From Calditrichia bacterium (GTDB lineage: Bacteria; Calditrichota; Calditrichia; JAJRVZ01): a DNA stretch of 20,960 bases. Of this stretch, positions 7,406-15,551 are shown one piece after another (position 1 is the stretch's first letter; each line of letters starts with the position of its first letter). The notes under the pieces were generated by a model. That model was not told the origin of the DNA and ran no database searches. It was given only the letters and a program-made list of their open reading frames with translations. The position numbers were made by a program, and so were the translations under genes. Location: assembly GCA_030634505.1 (NCBI GenBank), contig DAOWAQ010000005.1:1-20960 (forward strand), read 5' to 3'.

Positions 7406-7969
7406 GTGCTTGTTATTGTCGGTTTGGGTAATCCCGGAAATAAATACGAAATTACCCGACATAATATTGGTTTTAGAATTGTTGATTCAATTGCTGATGA
7501 CTATAATATCCCCTTTAAGTCCGGAAAAGGGGATTATTATTTTTTAGAATTAAAATATAAGGGAAATCGTGTAATATTGGTAAAACCGGTTACATTTATG
7601 AATAATACTGGTTTGGCTATTCATCAGATTCTAAAGTATTTCCCGGTTTCTATTGAAAATTTGCTTATTGTTTATGATGATTATAATCTACCTTTTGGTA
7701 CACTCCGATTTCGATTGGAAGGCAGCGATGGTGGACATAATGGATTAAAGTCAATTATATACCATCTACATTCAAATGTTTTTGACAGGCTTCGATTCGG
7801 AATTGGAACCGAATTTAAAAATTCAGTTTCATTTGTTCTGTCAAAATTTAAAAAAGATGAAGAAAAAGAGATTGATGAGTTAATATCTGCTGCGAAATCC
7901 GGAATTGAAAACTGGATGGATGAAGGCATTGAATTAACAATGAATAAATATAATAAAATGTATTTATAG
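7406..7969 (+). CDS. pth: Peptidyl-tRNA hydrolase
   Basis: 187 residues. Pth cleaves the ester bond of peptidyl-tRNAs released prematurely from ribosomes, recycling tRNA in the cytoplasm. All the family signatures are present: GLGNPG with Asn9, TRHNIG with the catalytic His19, KPVTFMNNTG with Asn66, YDDYNLPFG with Asp92, and GSDGGHNGLKSI with Asn112. Length is normal for bacterial Pth. The start is GTG 7406, eight bases after the rplY stop, with only a weak purine-rich site inside the end of rplY, so translational coupling to rplY is likely. The MLVIVGLGNPG beginning fits the family start exactly. Confidence 0.96.
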   Translation: MLVIVGLGNPGNKYEITRHNIGFRIVDSIADDYNIPFKSGKGDYYFLELKYKGNRVILVKPVTFMNNTGLAIHQILKYFPVSIENLLIVYDDYNLPFGTLRFRLEGSDGGHNGLKSIIYHLHSNVFDRLRFGIGTEFKNSVSFVLSKFKKDEEKEIDELISAAKSGIENWMDEGIELTMNKYNKMYL

Positions 7970-7992
7970 TGAAATAAAATCTTGAGGGTAAA

Positions 7993-10032
7993 ATGAACTT
8001 GGATTATCTGTTAGTTGTAATTATTGGAAGTGGTATTCTTGCATTAGCTTTCGCATTGTGGCGAAGTATCTGGGTAAGTAAACAGGATGGTGGAAATGAA
8101 AAAATGCAGGAAATTGGTCGGGCTGTCCGTGAAGGAGCAATGGCGTTTTTAGCAAGGGAATATAAAGTGCTTGGTATATTCATAATAGCTGTTGCAATTT
8201 TGTTATTTTTCGCAAATAAATCTGAAGGTACTGAACTGGTAGCGGTATCATTTATTGTCGGAGCTTTTTGTAGCGGATTAGCAGGTTATTTTGGGATGAA
8301 AGTTGCTACTAAGGCAAATCACAGAACAACGCAAGCTGCTCGTACAAGTTTAAACTCTGCATTGGAGGTTGCTTTTGCCGGTGGTTCTGTAATGGGTATG
8401 AGCGTTGTAGGATTAGGAGTGTTAGGCCTGTCTATATTATTTTGGATATATGGCGGAATGGATCAAAGTGCTGACTTACAGCATGTTATGACAATTTTAT
8501 CCGGATTTGCGATGGGTGCTTCTTCAATAGCCCTATTTGCAAGAGTCGGTGGTGGAATATATACAAAAGCAGCCGATGTTGGTGCAGATTTAGTCGGTAA
8601 AGTAGAAGCAGGCATTCCGGAGGATGATCCAAGAAATCCAGCAACCATTGCGGATAATGTTGGCGACAATGTTGGTGATGTTGCAGGGATGGGAGCTGAT
8701 TTATTTGAATCTTATGTAGGGTCAATAATTGGCGCAATGGTTTTAGCCGCTGCAGCAGGTTTAGCAAATCTTGTAATGCTGCCACTAATTCTTGCCGCTG
8801 CAGGAATTTTTGTTTCCATAGCAGGTACATTTTTTGTGAGAACAAAGGAGGGCGGAAATCCACAAAATGCACTTAATATTGGTACTTTTGGTGCAGGTGG
8901 ATTTATGATAATAGTTAGTTATTTTGTGATTCAGTATTTTGTTCCTAACGCGGTTGAAATGGGAAATAAGATGGTAAGTGGATTTGATATATTTGTTTCT
9001 ACAATTGTAGGATTGGTAGCAGGAATAATCGTTGGATTACTTACAGAATACTATACTTCAGAATCAAGAAAACCTTCAAGATTAATTGCGAAAGCAAGTG
9101 AAACAGGAGCTGCTACTAATATAATTGCAGGATTGGCTAACGGCATGTATTCAACAACTTTTCCGGTTTTGACAATTGCCATGGCAATTATCTTATCATT
9201 TAACTTCTCCGGTTTATACGGAATTGCTATTGCGGCGCTTGGAATGTTATCAACAACCGGAATTCAGTTAGCTGTTGATGCATACGGTCCTATTGCAGAT
9301 AATGCTGGTGGTTGTGCTGAAATGGCTGAATTACCTTCAGAGGTTCGCGAACGCACAGATAAACTTGATGCAGTGGGAAACACAACTGCGGCAATCGGAA
9401 AAGGATTTGCAATTGGTTCAGCAGCGTTAACTGCATTAGCATTGTTTAGCGCTTTTCAAACGAAAGTTGGATTAACTTCAATTGATGTTATGCAGCCTAA
9501 GGTTATGGCGGGATTGCTTATTGGAGCATTATTACCTTATGTATTTTCTTCATTTGCAATGAAAGCAGTTGGAGAAGCCGCGTTTGAAATGATTGAAGAA
9601 GTTCGTCGGCAGTTTCGTGAAATCAAAGGATTATTAGAGGGAAAAGCCAGGCCAGATTATGCAAGATGTGTTGATATAGCAACTGCAGCAGCAATTAAAA
9701 AAATGATTGCTCCCGGATTATTGGCCATTTTAACACCTGTATTTTTTGGTATTGTTTTGAAAGATGCAGAAATGCTCGGTGGAGTTTTAGCAGGTGTCAC
9801 TGTCTCTGGTGTATTACTTGCGATATTCATGGCAAATGCCGGTGGTTCCTGGGATAATGCAAAAAAATATATCGAAAGCGGAGCTCATGGCGGTAAAGGT
9901 TCAGATGCTCACAAAGCAGCAGTTGTTGGTGATACGGTTGGTGATCCATTTAAAGACACAGCAGGTCCATCAATAAATATTTTAATTAAGTTAATGTCAG
10001 TAGTTTCATTGGTGATAGCACCATTAATATAA
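7993..10032 (+). CDS. hppA: Membrane-bound ion-pumping pyrophosphatase, K+-dependent type
   Basis: 679 residues with many membrane helices. The enzyme hydrolyses cytoplasmic PPi and pumps H+ and/or Na+ across the inner membrane. The diagnostic motifs are intact: DVGADLVGKVE (195-205) with the Asp-rich PPi/Mg site, DNVGDNVGD (221-229), and near the C-terminus KGSDAHKAAVVGDTVGDPFK. In the motif GNTTAAIGKG (462-471) Ala466 stands where K+-independent enzymes have Lys, so the protein should need K+. Glu239 in FESY is at the position typical of Na+-pumping and related K+-dependent enzymes; the ion cannot be fixed from this alone. GAGGG precedes ATG 7993. It follows pth by 23 bases, in the middle of a translation gene cluster. 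Confidence 0.96.
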   Translation: MNLDYLLVVIIGSGILALAFALWRSIWVSKQDGGNEKMQEIGRAVREGAMAFLAREYKVLGIFIIAVAILLFFANKSEGTELVAVSFIVGAFCSGLAGYFGMKVATKANHRTTQAARTSLNSALEVAFAGGSVMGMSVVGLGVLGLSILFWIYGGMDQSADLQHVMTILSGFAMGASSIALFARVGGGIYTKAADVGADLVGKVEAGIPEDDPRNPATIADNVGDNVGDVAGMGADLFESYVGSIIGAMVLAAAAGLANLVMLPLILAAAGIFVSIAGTFFVRTKEGGNPQNALNIGTFGAGGFMIIVSYFVIQYFVPNAVEMGNKMVSGFDIFVSTIVGLVAGIIVGLLTEYYTSESRKPSRLIAKASETGAATNIIAGLANGMYSTTFPVLTIAMAIILSFNFSGLYGIAIAALGMLSTTGIQLAVDAYGPIADNAGGCAEMAELPSEVRERTDKLDAVGNTTAAIGKGFAIGSAALTALALFSAFQTKVGLTSIDVMQPKVMAGLLIGALLPYVFSSFAMKAVGEAAFEMIEEVRRQFREIKGLLEGKARPDYARCVDIATAAAIKKMIAPGLLAILTPVFFGIVLKDAEMLGGVLAGVTVSGVLLAIFMANAGGSWDNAKKYIESGAHGGKGSDAHKAAVVGDTVGDPFKDTAGPSINILIKLMSVVSLVIAPLI

Positions 10033-10055
10033 ATAATGTTTAATTTATTAATCCT

Positions 10056-10079
10056 TTCCTGTACGAAAAATTACAGGAA
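10056..10079 (+). promoter_or_regulatory. Leader hairpin upstream of rpsF (possible autoregulatory or attenuating element)
   Basis: TTCCTGTA (10056-10063) and TACAGGAA (10072-10079) are perfect 8-bp complements around an 8-base loop (CGAAAAAT), ending 11 bases before the rpsF Shine-Dalgarno. Many bacteria have an S6:S18-binding hairpin in the rpsF leader. The position fits, but the conserved CCG of the known motif is not seen, so this may be only a weak terminator/processing hairpin after hppA. Confidence 0.35.
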
Positions 10080-10101
10080 CATAAGTCCATAGGAGGTAAA
10101 A

Positions 10102-10557
10102 ATGGCTTTATACGAAACAATCTTCATTCTGGATAGTTTGTTGCCGCCAGAAGAGATTGATAAACAAGTTGATCGTGTTAAGGAATTGCTTGAAACAAAT
10201 AATTGTAAAGTAATTGAAATCGATCGATGGGGCAAAAGGCGACTTGCATATGAAATCCAGAAAAAACAATATGGTTACTATGTAGTTATTGAATTTGATT
10301 CTGATGGTACTGCTCCCCAACTTTTAAGTAATGAATTTAATTATAATGATAAGGTTCTGCGTTATATGACTTACCGTTTTAATAAAAATATAATAAAAGA
10401 CCGTGCAAAAAGTGAGTTAAAAGCGGCGAAAGAAACAAAGGAATTGGAAGAGAAAATTGATGAGAAGGAAGCGAAAGTAGAACCTGTAATTGAAGCGAAA
10501 AAAGTAGAAACCGCTGAAGAGGGAAAGGAGACAGAAAATGAAAAGACCAATGAATAA
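10102..10557 (+). CDS. rpsF: 30S ribosomal protein S6
   Basis: 151 residues. S6 pairs with S18 on the platform of the 30S subunit. The ferredoxin-like core is about residues 1-98: it starts ALYETIFILDSLLPPEEID, has the RWGKRRLAYEIQKKQYGYY segment, and ends VLRYMTYRF. The last 50 residues are a low-complexity Lys/Glu/Ala extension that makes the protein longer than the usual S6 of about 95-130. A strong AGGAGGT lies four bases before ATG 10102. Its 3' end overlaps rpsR by 20 bases in another frame. The ssb gene that commonly separates rpsF and rpsR is missing here. Confidence 0.96.
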   Translation: MALYETIFILDSLLPPEEIDKQVDRVKELLETNNCKVIEIDRWGKRRLAYEIQKKQYGYYVVIEFDSDGTAPQLLSNEFNYNDKVLRYMTYRFNKNIIKDRAKSELKAAKETKELEEKIDEKEAKVEPVIEAKKVETAEEGKETENEKTNE

Positions 10558-10834
10558 AAATACTAGAAATGGCAGAAATGCTTTAAACAAACAAATGGAT
10601 AAAAAGAATTTCAAAATTAGAAGAAAAAGAGTTTGTCGTTTCTGTACTTCCAATGATATTTATATAGATTTCAAAAATGAAAAAAGACTCGTACGATTTT
10701 TAACTGAACAGGGAAAAATTATACCAAGAAGAACGTCTGGTAATTGCGCGAAACACCAAAGGCAATTGGCACTGGCAATTAAAAGAGCACGTCATTTAGC
10801 ATTAATACCGTATGTAGCAGACATCGCCAGATAG
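10538..10834 (+). CDS. rpsR: 30S ribosomal protein S18 (zinc-binding form)
   Basis: 98 residues. S18 binds S6 and 16S rRNA on the 30S platform. The core begins around residue 24 (FKIRRKRVCRFC). Cys33, Cys36, Cys70 and His73 (NCAKHQRQL) form the metal-binding set of C+ type S18 proteins. The family signature LVRFLTEQGKIIPRRTSGNC is present. ATG 10538 is chosen because AAGGAG ends seven bases upstream, inside rpsF; this gives a basic N-terminal extension of about 20 residues. The internal Met20 at 10595 would give the standard 79-residue length but has no ribosome binding site. The overlap with rpsF suggests coupled translation, matching their 1:1 complex. Confidence 0.95.
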   Translation: MKRPMNKNTRNGRNALNKQMDKKNFKIRRKRVCRFCTSNDIYIDFKNEKRLVRFLTEQGKIIPRRTSGNCAKHQRQLALAIKRARHLALIPYVADIAR

Positions 10835-10857
10835 GTATAATTAAAGGAGTAATAATA

Positions 10858-11301
10858 ATGAAAGTAATTTTACGTCAAGATCATGAAAAGCTTGGTGAAG
10901 CAGGAAATATTATTCAGGTAAAGGCTGGGTATGCAAGAAATTTTCTAATTCCTAAAGGAGTTGTTTTTCCTGCCTCTTCTGAAAATATGAAAAAATATAA
11001 TAGTGAAAAAGAACAGCTAAATATGAAAAAGATACAAGAAAAGCGTAAATCTGAAGAATTTGCAAAAATTCTCGAAAATGTTTCTTGTACTATAACTGTT
11101 CAGGTTGGTGAAGAAGATAAATTATTTGGTTCTGTTACATCGCAACATATTGCTGAAGTACTGGAATCCCAGGGACACAAAATAGATAAACGAAAAATTA
11201 TCTTGGAAGAACCCATTAAATCTTTGGGTATTTATTCCATCCCGATTAAATTGCATCCTGAAGTTGAAGCAAAAGTCAAAGTTTGGGTTGTAAAAGAGTA
11301 G
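10858..11301 (+). CDS. rplI: 50S ribosomal protein L9
   Basis: 147 residues, the normal size. L9 bridges the L1 stalk base to neighbouring ribosomes and helps maintain reading frame. The N-terminal rRNA-binding domain has the signature LGEAGNIIQVKAGYARNFLI with the PKG turn. A charged connecting helix (about residues 42-75) leads to the C-terminal domain ending LHPEVEAKVKVWVVKE. AAGGAG lies eight bases before ATG 10858. It is the last gene of the rpsF-rpsR-rplI group and is followed at once by an intrinsic terminator. Confidence 0.96.
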   Translation: MKVILRQDHEKLGEAGNIIQVKAGYARNFLIPKGVVFPASSENMKKYNSEKEQLNMKKIQEKRKSEEFAKILENVSCTITVQVGEEDKLFGSVTSQHIAEVLESQGHKIDKRKIILEEPIKSLGIYSIPIKLHPEVEAKVKVWVVKE

Positions 11302-11305
11302 TATT

Positions 11306-11330
11306 AAGGCGGATTATTTCCGCCTTTTTT
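11306..11330 (+). terminator. Intrinsic terminator after rplI
   Basis: AAGGCGGA (11306-11313) pairs perfectly with TCCGCCTT (11319-11326) around a 5-base loop, followed by a run of T to 11330. It begins five bases after the rplI stop and closes the ribosomal protein operon. Confidence 0.93.
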
Positions 11331-11427
11331 CATTTTGTATTGATTCACATTCAAATTCCACTTATTTTCAAAATAAAATTTCAAGACAAATTAAATTTAA
11401 ATCTTTATATAAATTAATGAGCTTACA

Positions 11428-13848
11428 GTGACCAAATTTGCGGAAGTAGTATTTAATAATTCCCTCGATCATCCATTTTCATATAAGATTCCATCTGAAA
11501 TTGTTGATATTATAAAACCCGGTGTGCGTGTCTTAGCACCATTGGGAAATCAAGTATTAACGGGCGTAGTGGTTGATATTAAATCCAAAGTTCCGTTTGA
11601 TAACTTAAAAGAAATTACAGATATACTCGATGATAAGCCCTTGCTATCGTCAGAAATTTTAAAACTGACAAAATGGATATCCGAGTATTATATGTCCAGT
11701 TGGGGACAATCTGTGACACTTGCACTTCCCAAGGGTATTGATGAGTCGGCAAAAAGAAGATTATATATAAATGAAAACTATGACGATTCTGAAATTCAAT
11801 TGACCGAAAGGCAAAATGAACTAAAGGAACTCATATTTAGAAATCCCGGGAAAACTTATAAATATTATCAGGAGAAATTTGGAAAAAAATCATTAAATCA
11901 CATAAGTAAAATATTACTTGATAAAAAAATTATTATTTCAGAGCGAAAAGTAGAACGACCATCTGTACAAGTTAAAACGAGATATTTTATCAATGTACCT
12001 CAAAATATAGAATCATTACTAAAAAACCTAAGCTCAAAAAACAAAAAGATCGAAGCATTAAAGGAATATGCAGGACAAAGCATTTTATTAGCAGACTTGT
12101 TGAAAAAACTTAATACTTCATCGACAGTAATTGAAACATTGATAAAAAAAAATGTTTTAAAGAAAGAAAGAAAAGAAATTTACAGATCCAATGAAATAAA
12201 ATATGCAGAAGATGATAAAAAAATCAACTTAACGAAAGATCAGAAACAGGTATATGAAGAAATAAAAAAGAGCATTTCCAATGAAGAATTTATTACTTAT
12301 TTGATTCATGGCGTAACCGGGAGTGGAAAAACACAAATATATATTGATTCAATCCGTGCAGTTTATTCAAAAAAAAAATCAGCTATAGTATTAATACCTG
12401 AAATAAGTCTTACTCCTCAAACAGTCAGCCGCTTTCAAAAGCATTTTAAAAATAATGTGACAGTTTTCCACAGTAAAATGTCTTTGGGTGAAAGATATGA
12501 TGCATGGTTTAAAATATATAAAGAAGATTATTCGATTGTAATTGGTCCGAGATCCGCATTGTTTTTACCTGTTAAAAACCTGGGTATTATCATTGTAGAT
12601 GAAGAACATGACGGATCCTATAAACAAAGTGATAGCGCTCCAAGGTATCATGCCAGGGATGTTTCTGTCTACTTAGCGAAAATGCAAAATGCGATAGTTC
12701 TGTTAGGCACTGCAACACCAAGTTTGGAATCATATTACAATGCTCGTAAAAATAAATACTCACTTTTAGAATTAAAAAACAGAATAGGTAACATTCCTTT
12801 ACCTCATGTTTCAATTGTCGATATCCGAGGATTAAATGCAAAAAAAGAATCAGAAATTTTTTCTCCGGTATTAGTAAACAAAATAAAAGATAGATTGGAG
12901 AAATCTGAGCAAATAATTTTGTTACAAAATAGACGTGGGTTTTCTTCATTTTTGCAATGTACTGATTGTGGATTTATTGCTCGTTGTCCTAATTGCGAAA
13001 TAAGCCTTACCTATCATAAATACAATCATAATCTACAATGTCATTATTGTAATTATAGTAGAATTGCAGTGGATAATTGCCCAAAATGTAACAGTTATCA
13101 GGTAAAATATTCCGGGGTAGGTACTCAAAAAATCGAGTTTGAGATGAAAAGATTATTTCCAGAAGCAAAATATTTAAGAATGGACCAGGACACAACAAAA
13201 AATAAAAATTCACATGATGAAATTTTATATAAATTTAAGCAAAAACAATCCGATATTCTTTTAGGTACACAAATGATATCAAAAGGGCTTGATTTCGAAA
13301 ATGTTACTTTAGTTGGAGTTATATCCGCGGATGTGGGATTGAGCATTCCGGATTTCAGATCATCAGAAAGGATATTTCAGCTTTTGACACAAGTTGCCGG
13401 TAGATCGGGCAGAGGTGCTGTTAAGGGAGAAGTAATTGTTCAAAGTTATCAGTTTTCGCATTCATCCATACAGTTTGCAAGCAAACATGATTTTATGAAT
13501 TTTTATTTAAATGAAATGAAAAATAGAATGGAATTGGATTATCCTCCATTTACAAGAATCATAAATATCAGAGCAAGTGGTATAGATTTACAAAAAACGA
13601 TTTCAATCATAAGAGAAATTGCTATTTCCTTAAAAAAATCATTTAAAAAACACTATAAAATAATTGGTCCTTCACCAGCGCCGATTTCTAAAATAAATAA
13701 TTTTTATCGATGGCATTTATTTGTTAAAATTGACAAAAATAACGTGAGATCTGGTAAAGATTTAAAAAAAATATTATATCCCTTCATCAAAAGTAACAAT
13801 CGTGAATTAAAAGTGCAGATTGATGTCGATCCGGTAGATTTAATGTAA
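11428..13848 (+). CDS. priA: Primosomal protein N' (replication restart helicase PriA)
   Basis: 806 residues, normal for PriA. It recognises stalled forks and reloads the replisome; it is a 3'-5' SF2 DNA helicase. The N-terminal 3'-OH-binding domain is about residues 1-100 (FAEVVFNNSLDHPFSYKIP). The helicase core has Walker A GVTGSGKT (295-302), DEEH (391-394), GTATPSLES (427-435) and QVAGRSGRG. Two zinc sites are complete: Cys511, 514, 520, 523 and Cys538, 541, 551, 554. The start is GTG 11428, supported by the family N-terminus, with little Shine-Dalgarno sequence. It lies 97 bases after the rplI terminator, so it should have its own promoter. The linker at about 110-260 is Lys-rich and poorly conserved. 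Confidence 0.96.
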   Translation: MTKFAEVVFNNSLDHPFSYKIPSEIVDIIKPGVRVLAPLGNQVLTGVVVDIKSKVPFDNLKEITDILDDKPLLSSEILKLTKWISEYYMSSWGQSVTLALPKGIDESAKRRLYINENYDDSEIQLTERQNELKELIFRNPGKTYKYYQEKFGKKSLNHISKILLDKKIIISERKVERPSVQVKTRYFINVPQNIESLLKNLSSKNKKIEALKEYAGQSILLADLLKKLNTSSTVIETLIKKNVLKKERKEIYRSNEIKYAEDDKKINLTKDQKQVYEEIKKSISNEEFITYLIHGVTGSGKTQIYIDSIRAVYSKKKSAIVLIPEISLTPQTVSRFQKHFKNNVTVFHSKMSLGERYDAWFKIYKEDYSIVIGPRSALFLPVKNLGIIIVDEEHDGSYKQSDSAPRYHARDVSVYLAKMQNAIVLLGTATPSLESYYNARKNKYSLLELKNRIGNIPLPHVSIVDIRGLNAKKESEIFSPVLVNKIKDRLEKSEQIILLQNRRGFSSFLQCTDCGFIARCPNCEISLTYHKYNHNLQCHYCNYSRIAVDNCPKCNSYQVKYSGVGTQKIEFEMKRLFPEAKYLRMDQDTTKNKNSHDEILYKFKQKQSDILLGTQMISKGLDFENVTLVGVISADVGLSIPDFRSSERIFQLLTQVAGRSGRGAVKGEVIVQSYQFSHSSIQFASKHDFMNFYLNEMKNRMELDYPPFTRIINIRASGIDLQKTISIIREIAISLKKSFKKHYKIIGPSPAPISKINNFYRWHLFVKIDKNNVRSGKDLKKILYPFIKSNNRELKVQIDVDPVDLM

Positions 13849-13881
13849 ATTCTTTAATAATTATAAAACTTAAGTATTTCG

Positions 13882-15099
13882 ATGAGCAAACATTTCGATA
13901 GTAAAAGAGAAGCTGTATCATTAATAAATAAAGCTTTTTTAAAGGATAATATTTCTGTTCCGTTTGAGAAAAAGTATAATGAATTGGAAAAGAAATATAA
14001 ATTTCTTAGTGAACGAACAAAAAAACTTGAAAATGTGTATAGATTTCATAAAGGAATAGTTCAAAATATATCTAGTGGTATAGTTACAATCGATTTTTCA
14101 GGAAATATTACTTTCATTAATCATGCCGCTTTAAAAGCAATTGAATACTCTTATGACGATTTGATTAACCAACCGGTAAATCAACTATTTGCTGATCTTT
14201 ATGAAGCGGAAGACATTTTAAAAGATCTTTTAAAAAACAAAAATATGTTTGAAAGTAGAGAAGTAAATCTTGTAACTAAAACGAATAAAATTATTCCTAT
14301 TGGTTTCAGCACATCAATATTGCAATCCAACGATTCCAAATTTGAGGGAGTTATCTTACTGTTTCGTGATTTGACAAATCTAATAAATTTCAGAAGACAA
14401 ATGGAACGGATGGAAAGGTTGGCTACCTTAGGAGAAGTATCAGCGGGGATTGCTCATGAAATTAGAAATCCGTTAGCAGGCATAAAAACATCTGCGCAGG
14501 TTTTGGAAGAAAGTTTTTCACCAAATGATTTTCGTGCTCAATTAGTCTCCAGAATTGTTAAGGAAATTGACCGTTCCAATGAATTACTTAAAAAATTCTT
14601 CAAATTTGCAAAACCAAGTCGTCCGCAACAAGAATTTGTAGATATTGAAAAAATAATAGAGGGTGTACATCTTTTATTAGTATCCCGAATGAAGAAGAAG
14701 AAAATTAAGTTTAAATCCGAATATATGCCGGAATTACCGAAAGTATTTGTTGATGAAAGTCAATTAGAACAAGTTATAGTCAATCTAATGCTTAATGCGA
14801 TGGACTCCATTGATAGTTCAGGTGAAATTAATGTAAAGACAAATCTTACAGAAATGAGTTCAGTATCAGACAAATCAAATGAAAAGGAAATGGTACTGGT
14901 TCAAATTATGGATACAGGTAAGGGTATAAAAGATGAAATCATAGAAAAAATATTTAATCCTTTCTTTACAACTAAAAATGAAGGTATTGGCATGGGATTG
15001 GCGATATCTTCCAGGTTGGTTGAGGAAAATGGAGGCAGATTAGAAGTGAAGAGTGAGATCAAAAAAGGGGCAAATTTTTTGTTATATTTGCCGATATAA
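13882..15099 (+). CDS. Soluble PAS-domain sensor histidine kinase (NtrB-like)
   Basis: 405 residues with no membrane segment, so a cytoplasmic kinase. Order: a charged coiled-coil N-terminus (about 28-55), a PAS domain (about 57-165, starting IVQNISSGIVTIDFSGNITF), a dimerisation/phosphoacceptor domain with the H-box AHEIRNPLAGIKTSA (His192), and the ATPase domain with N-box NLMLNAMDS (Asn305), G1 DTGKGI (344-349), F-box FFTTK and G2 GIGMGLA (368-374). The H-box and PAS layout resemble NtrB/AtoS-type kinases. It precedes the receiver-only regulator by 78 bases and is very probably its partner. The signal is unknown; no haem, flavin or metal ligand set was recognised in the PAS domain. ATG 13882 lacks a clear Shine-Dalgarno. 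Confidence 0.93.
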   Translation: MSKHFDSKREAVSLINKAFLKDNISVPFEKKYNELEKKYKFLSERTKKLENVYRFHKGIVQNISSGIVTIDFSGNITFINHAALKAIEYSYDDLINQPVNQLFADLYEAEDILKDLLKNKNMFESREVNLVTKTNKIIPIGFSTSILQSNDSKFEGVILLFRDLTNLINFRRQMERMERLATLGEVSAGIAHEIRNPLAGIKTSAQVLEESFSPNDFRAQLVSRIVKEIDRSNELLKKFFKFAKPSRPQQEFVDIEKIIEGVHLLLVSRMKKKKIKFKSEYMPELPKVFVDESQLEQVIVNLMLNAMDSIDSSGEINVKTNLTEMSSVSDKSNEKEMVLVQIMDTGKGIKDEIIEKIFNPFFTTKNEGIGMGLAISSRLVEENGGRLEVKSEIKKGANFLLYLPI

Positions 15100-15126
15100 T
15101 GTAAATCAAAAATGCATAATAACCAA

Positions 15127-15155
15127 TTGAATTAAAATCGATTTTTGTGTAAAAT
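15127..15155 (+). promoter_or_regulatory. Candidate sigma70-like promoter before the response regulator
   Basis: TTGAAT (15127-15132) and TAAAAT (15150-15155) are spaced by 17 bases, matching four and five of six consensus positions, 22 bases before the response-regulator ATG. The palindromic heptamer CCAATTG occurs on both sides (15123-15129 and 15169-15175). In AT-rich DNA such matches arise by chance, and FCB organisms may use other promoter consensus sequences, so the call is weak. Confidence 0.3.
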
Positions 15156-15177
15156 AGTTTAAAATAGGCCAATTGTT

Positions 15178-15549
15178 ATGAATGATCAAAAAAGACTGCT
15201 TATAGTGGATGATGAAGAGACTTTGACATATAGTTTATATCAAAGTTTCATTTTAGCAAAACATGATTATGAAGTTGTAACAGCTTCTTCTGGTGAAGAG
15301 GCTTCAACAAAACTAAAAGAAAAAAATTATGATTTAGTCATAACAGATATTAGTATGCCGGGAATGAGTGGATTAGAACTACTAACAAACATTAAACAAG
15401 ATTATCCCGGTACAGAAGTAATCATTATGACTGCATATGGTTCTCCTGAAAAAAAGGAAGAAGCATTTAATTCCGGTGCAAAATATTATGTAGAAAAACC
15501 TTTTGAAATTAAAGAAATAAAACAAATGGTAATGGATATATTGGGTTAA
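15178..15549 (+). CDS. Single-domain (receiver-only) response regulator
   Basis: 123 residues, a CheY-like receiver with no output domain. The acidic pair is in LLIVDDEETL (Asp11, Asp12). The phosphoacceptor is Asp57 in LVITDISMPGMSG, the switch Thr85 is in IIMTAYG, and Lys107 is in VEKPFE, so all catalytic positions are intact. It is likely phosphorylated by the kinase encoded just upstream. With no DNA-binding or enzymatic output it must act by protein contact, plausibly with the roadblock/GTPase products downstream in the same gene run. It is followed after only two bases by the DUF4388-roadblock gene, which argues for co-expression. Confidence 0.94.
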   Translation: MNDQKRLLIVDDEETLTYSLYQSFILAKHDYEVVTASSGEEASTKLKEKNYDLVITDISMPGMSGLELLTNIKQDYPGTEVIIMTAYGSPEKKEEAFNSGAKYYVEKPFEIKEIKQMVMDILG

Positions 15550-15551
15550 TT

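Noticed and set aside
8486..8872. Open frame antisense to hppA (128 codons)
   Set aside because: It lies wholly opposite a strongly conserved gene, its translation is low-complexity Leu/Gln/His-rich, and no start signal is seen.
11417..11427. ATG at 11417 as the priA start
   Set aside because: It is out of frame with priA; GTG 11428 begins exactly at the conserved N-terminus.
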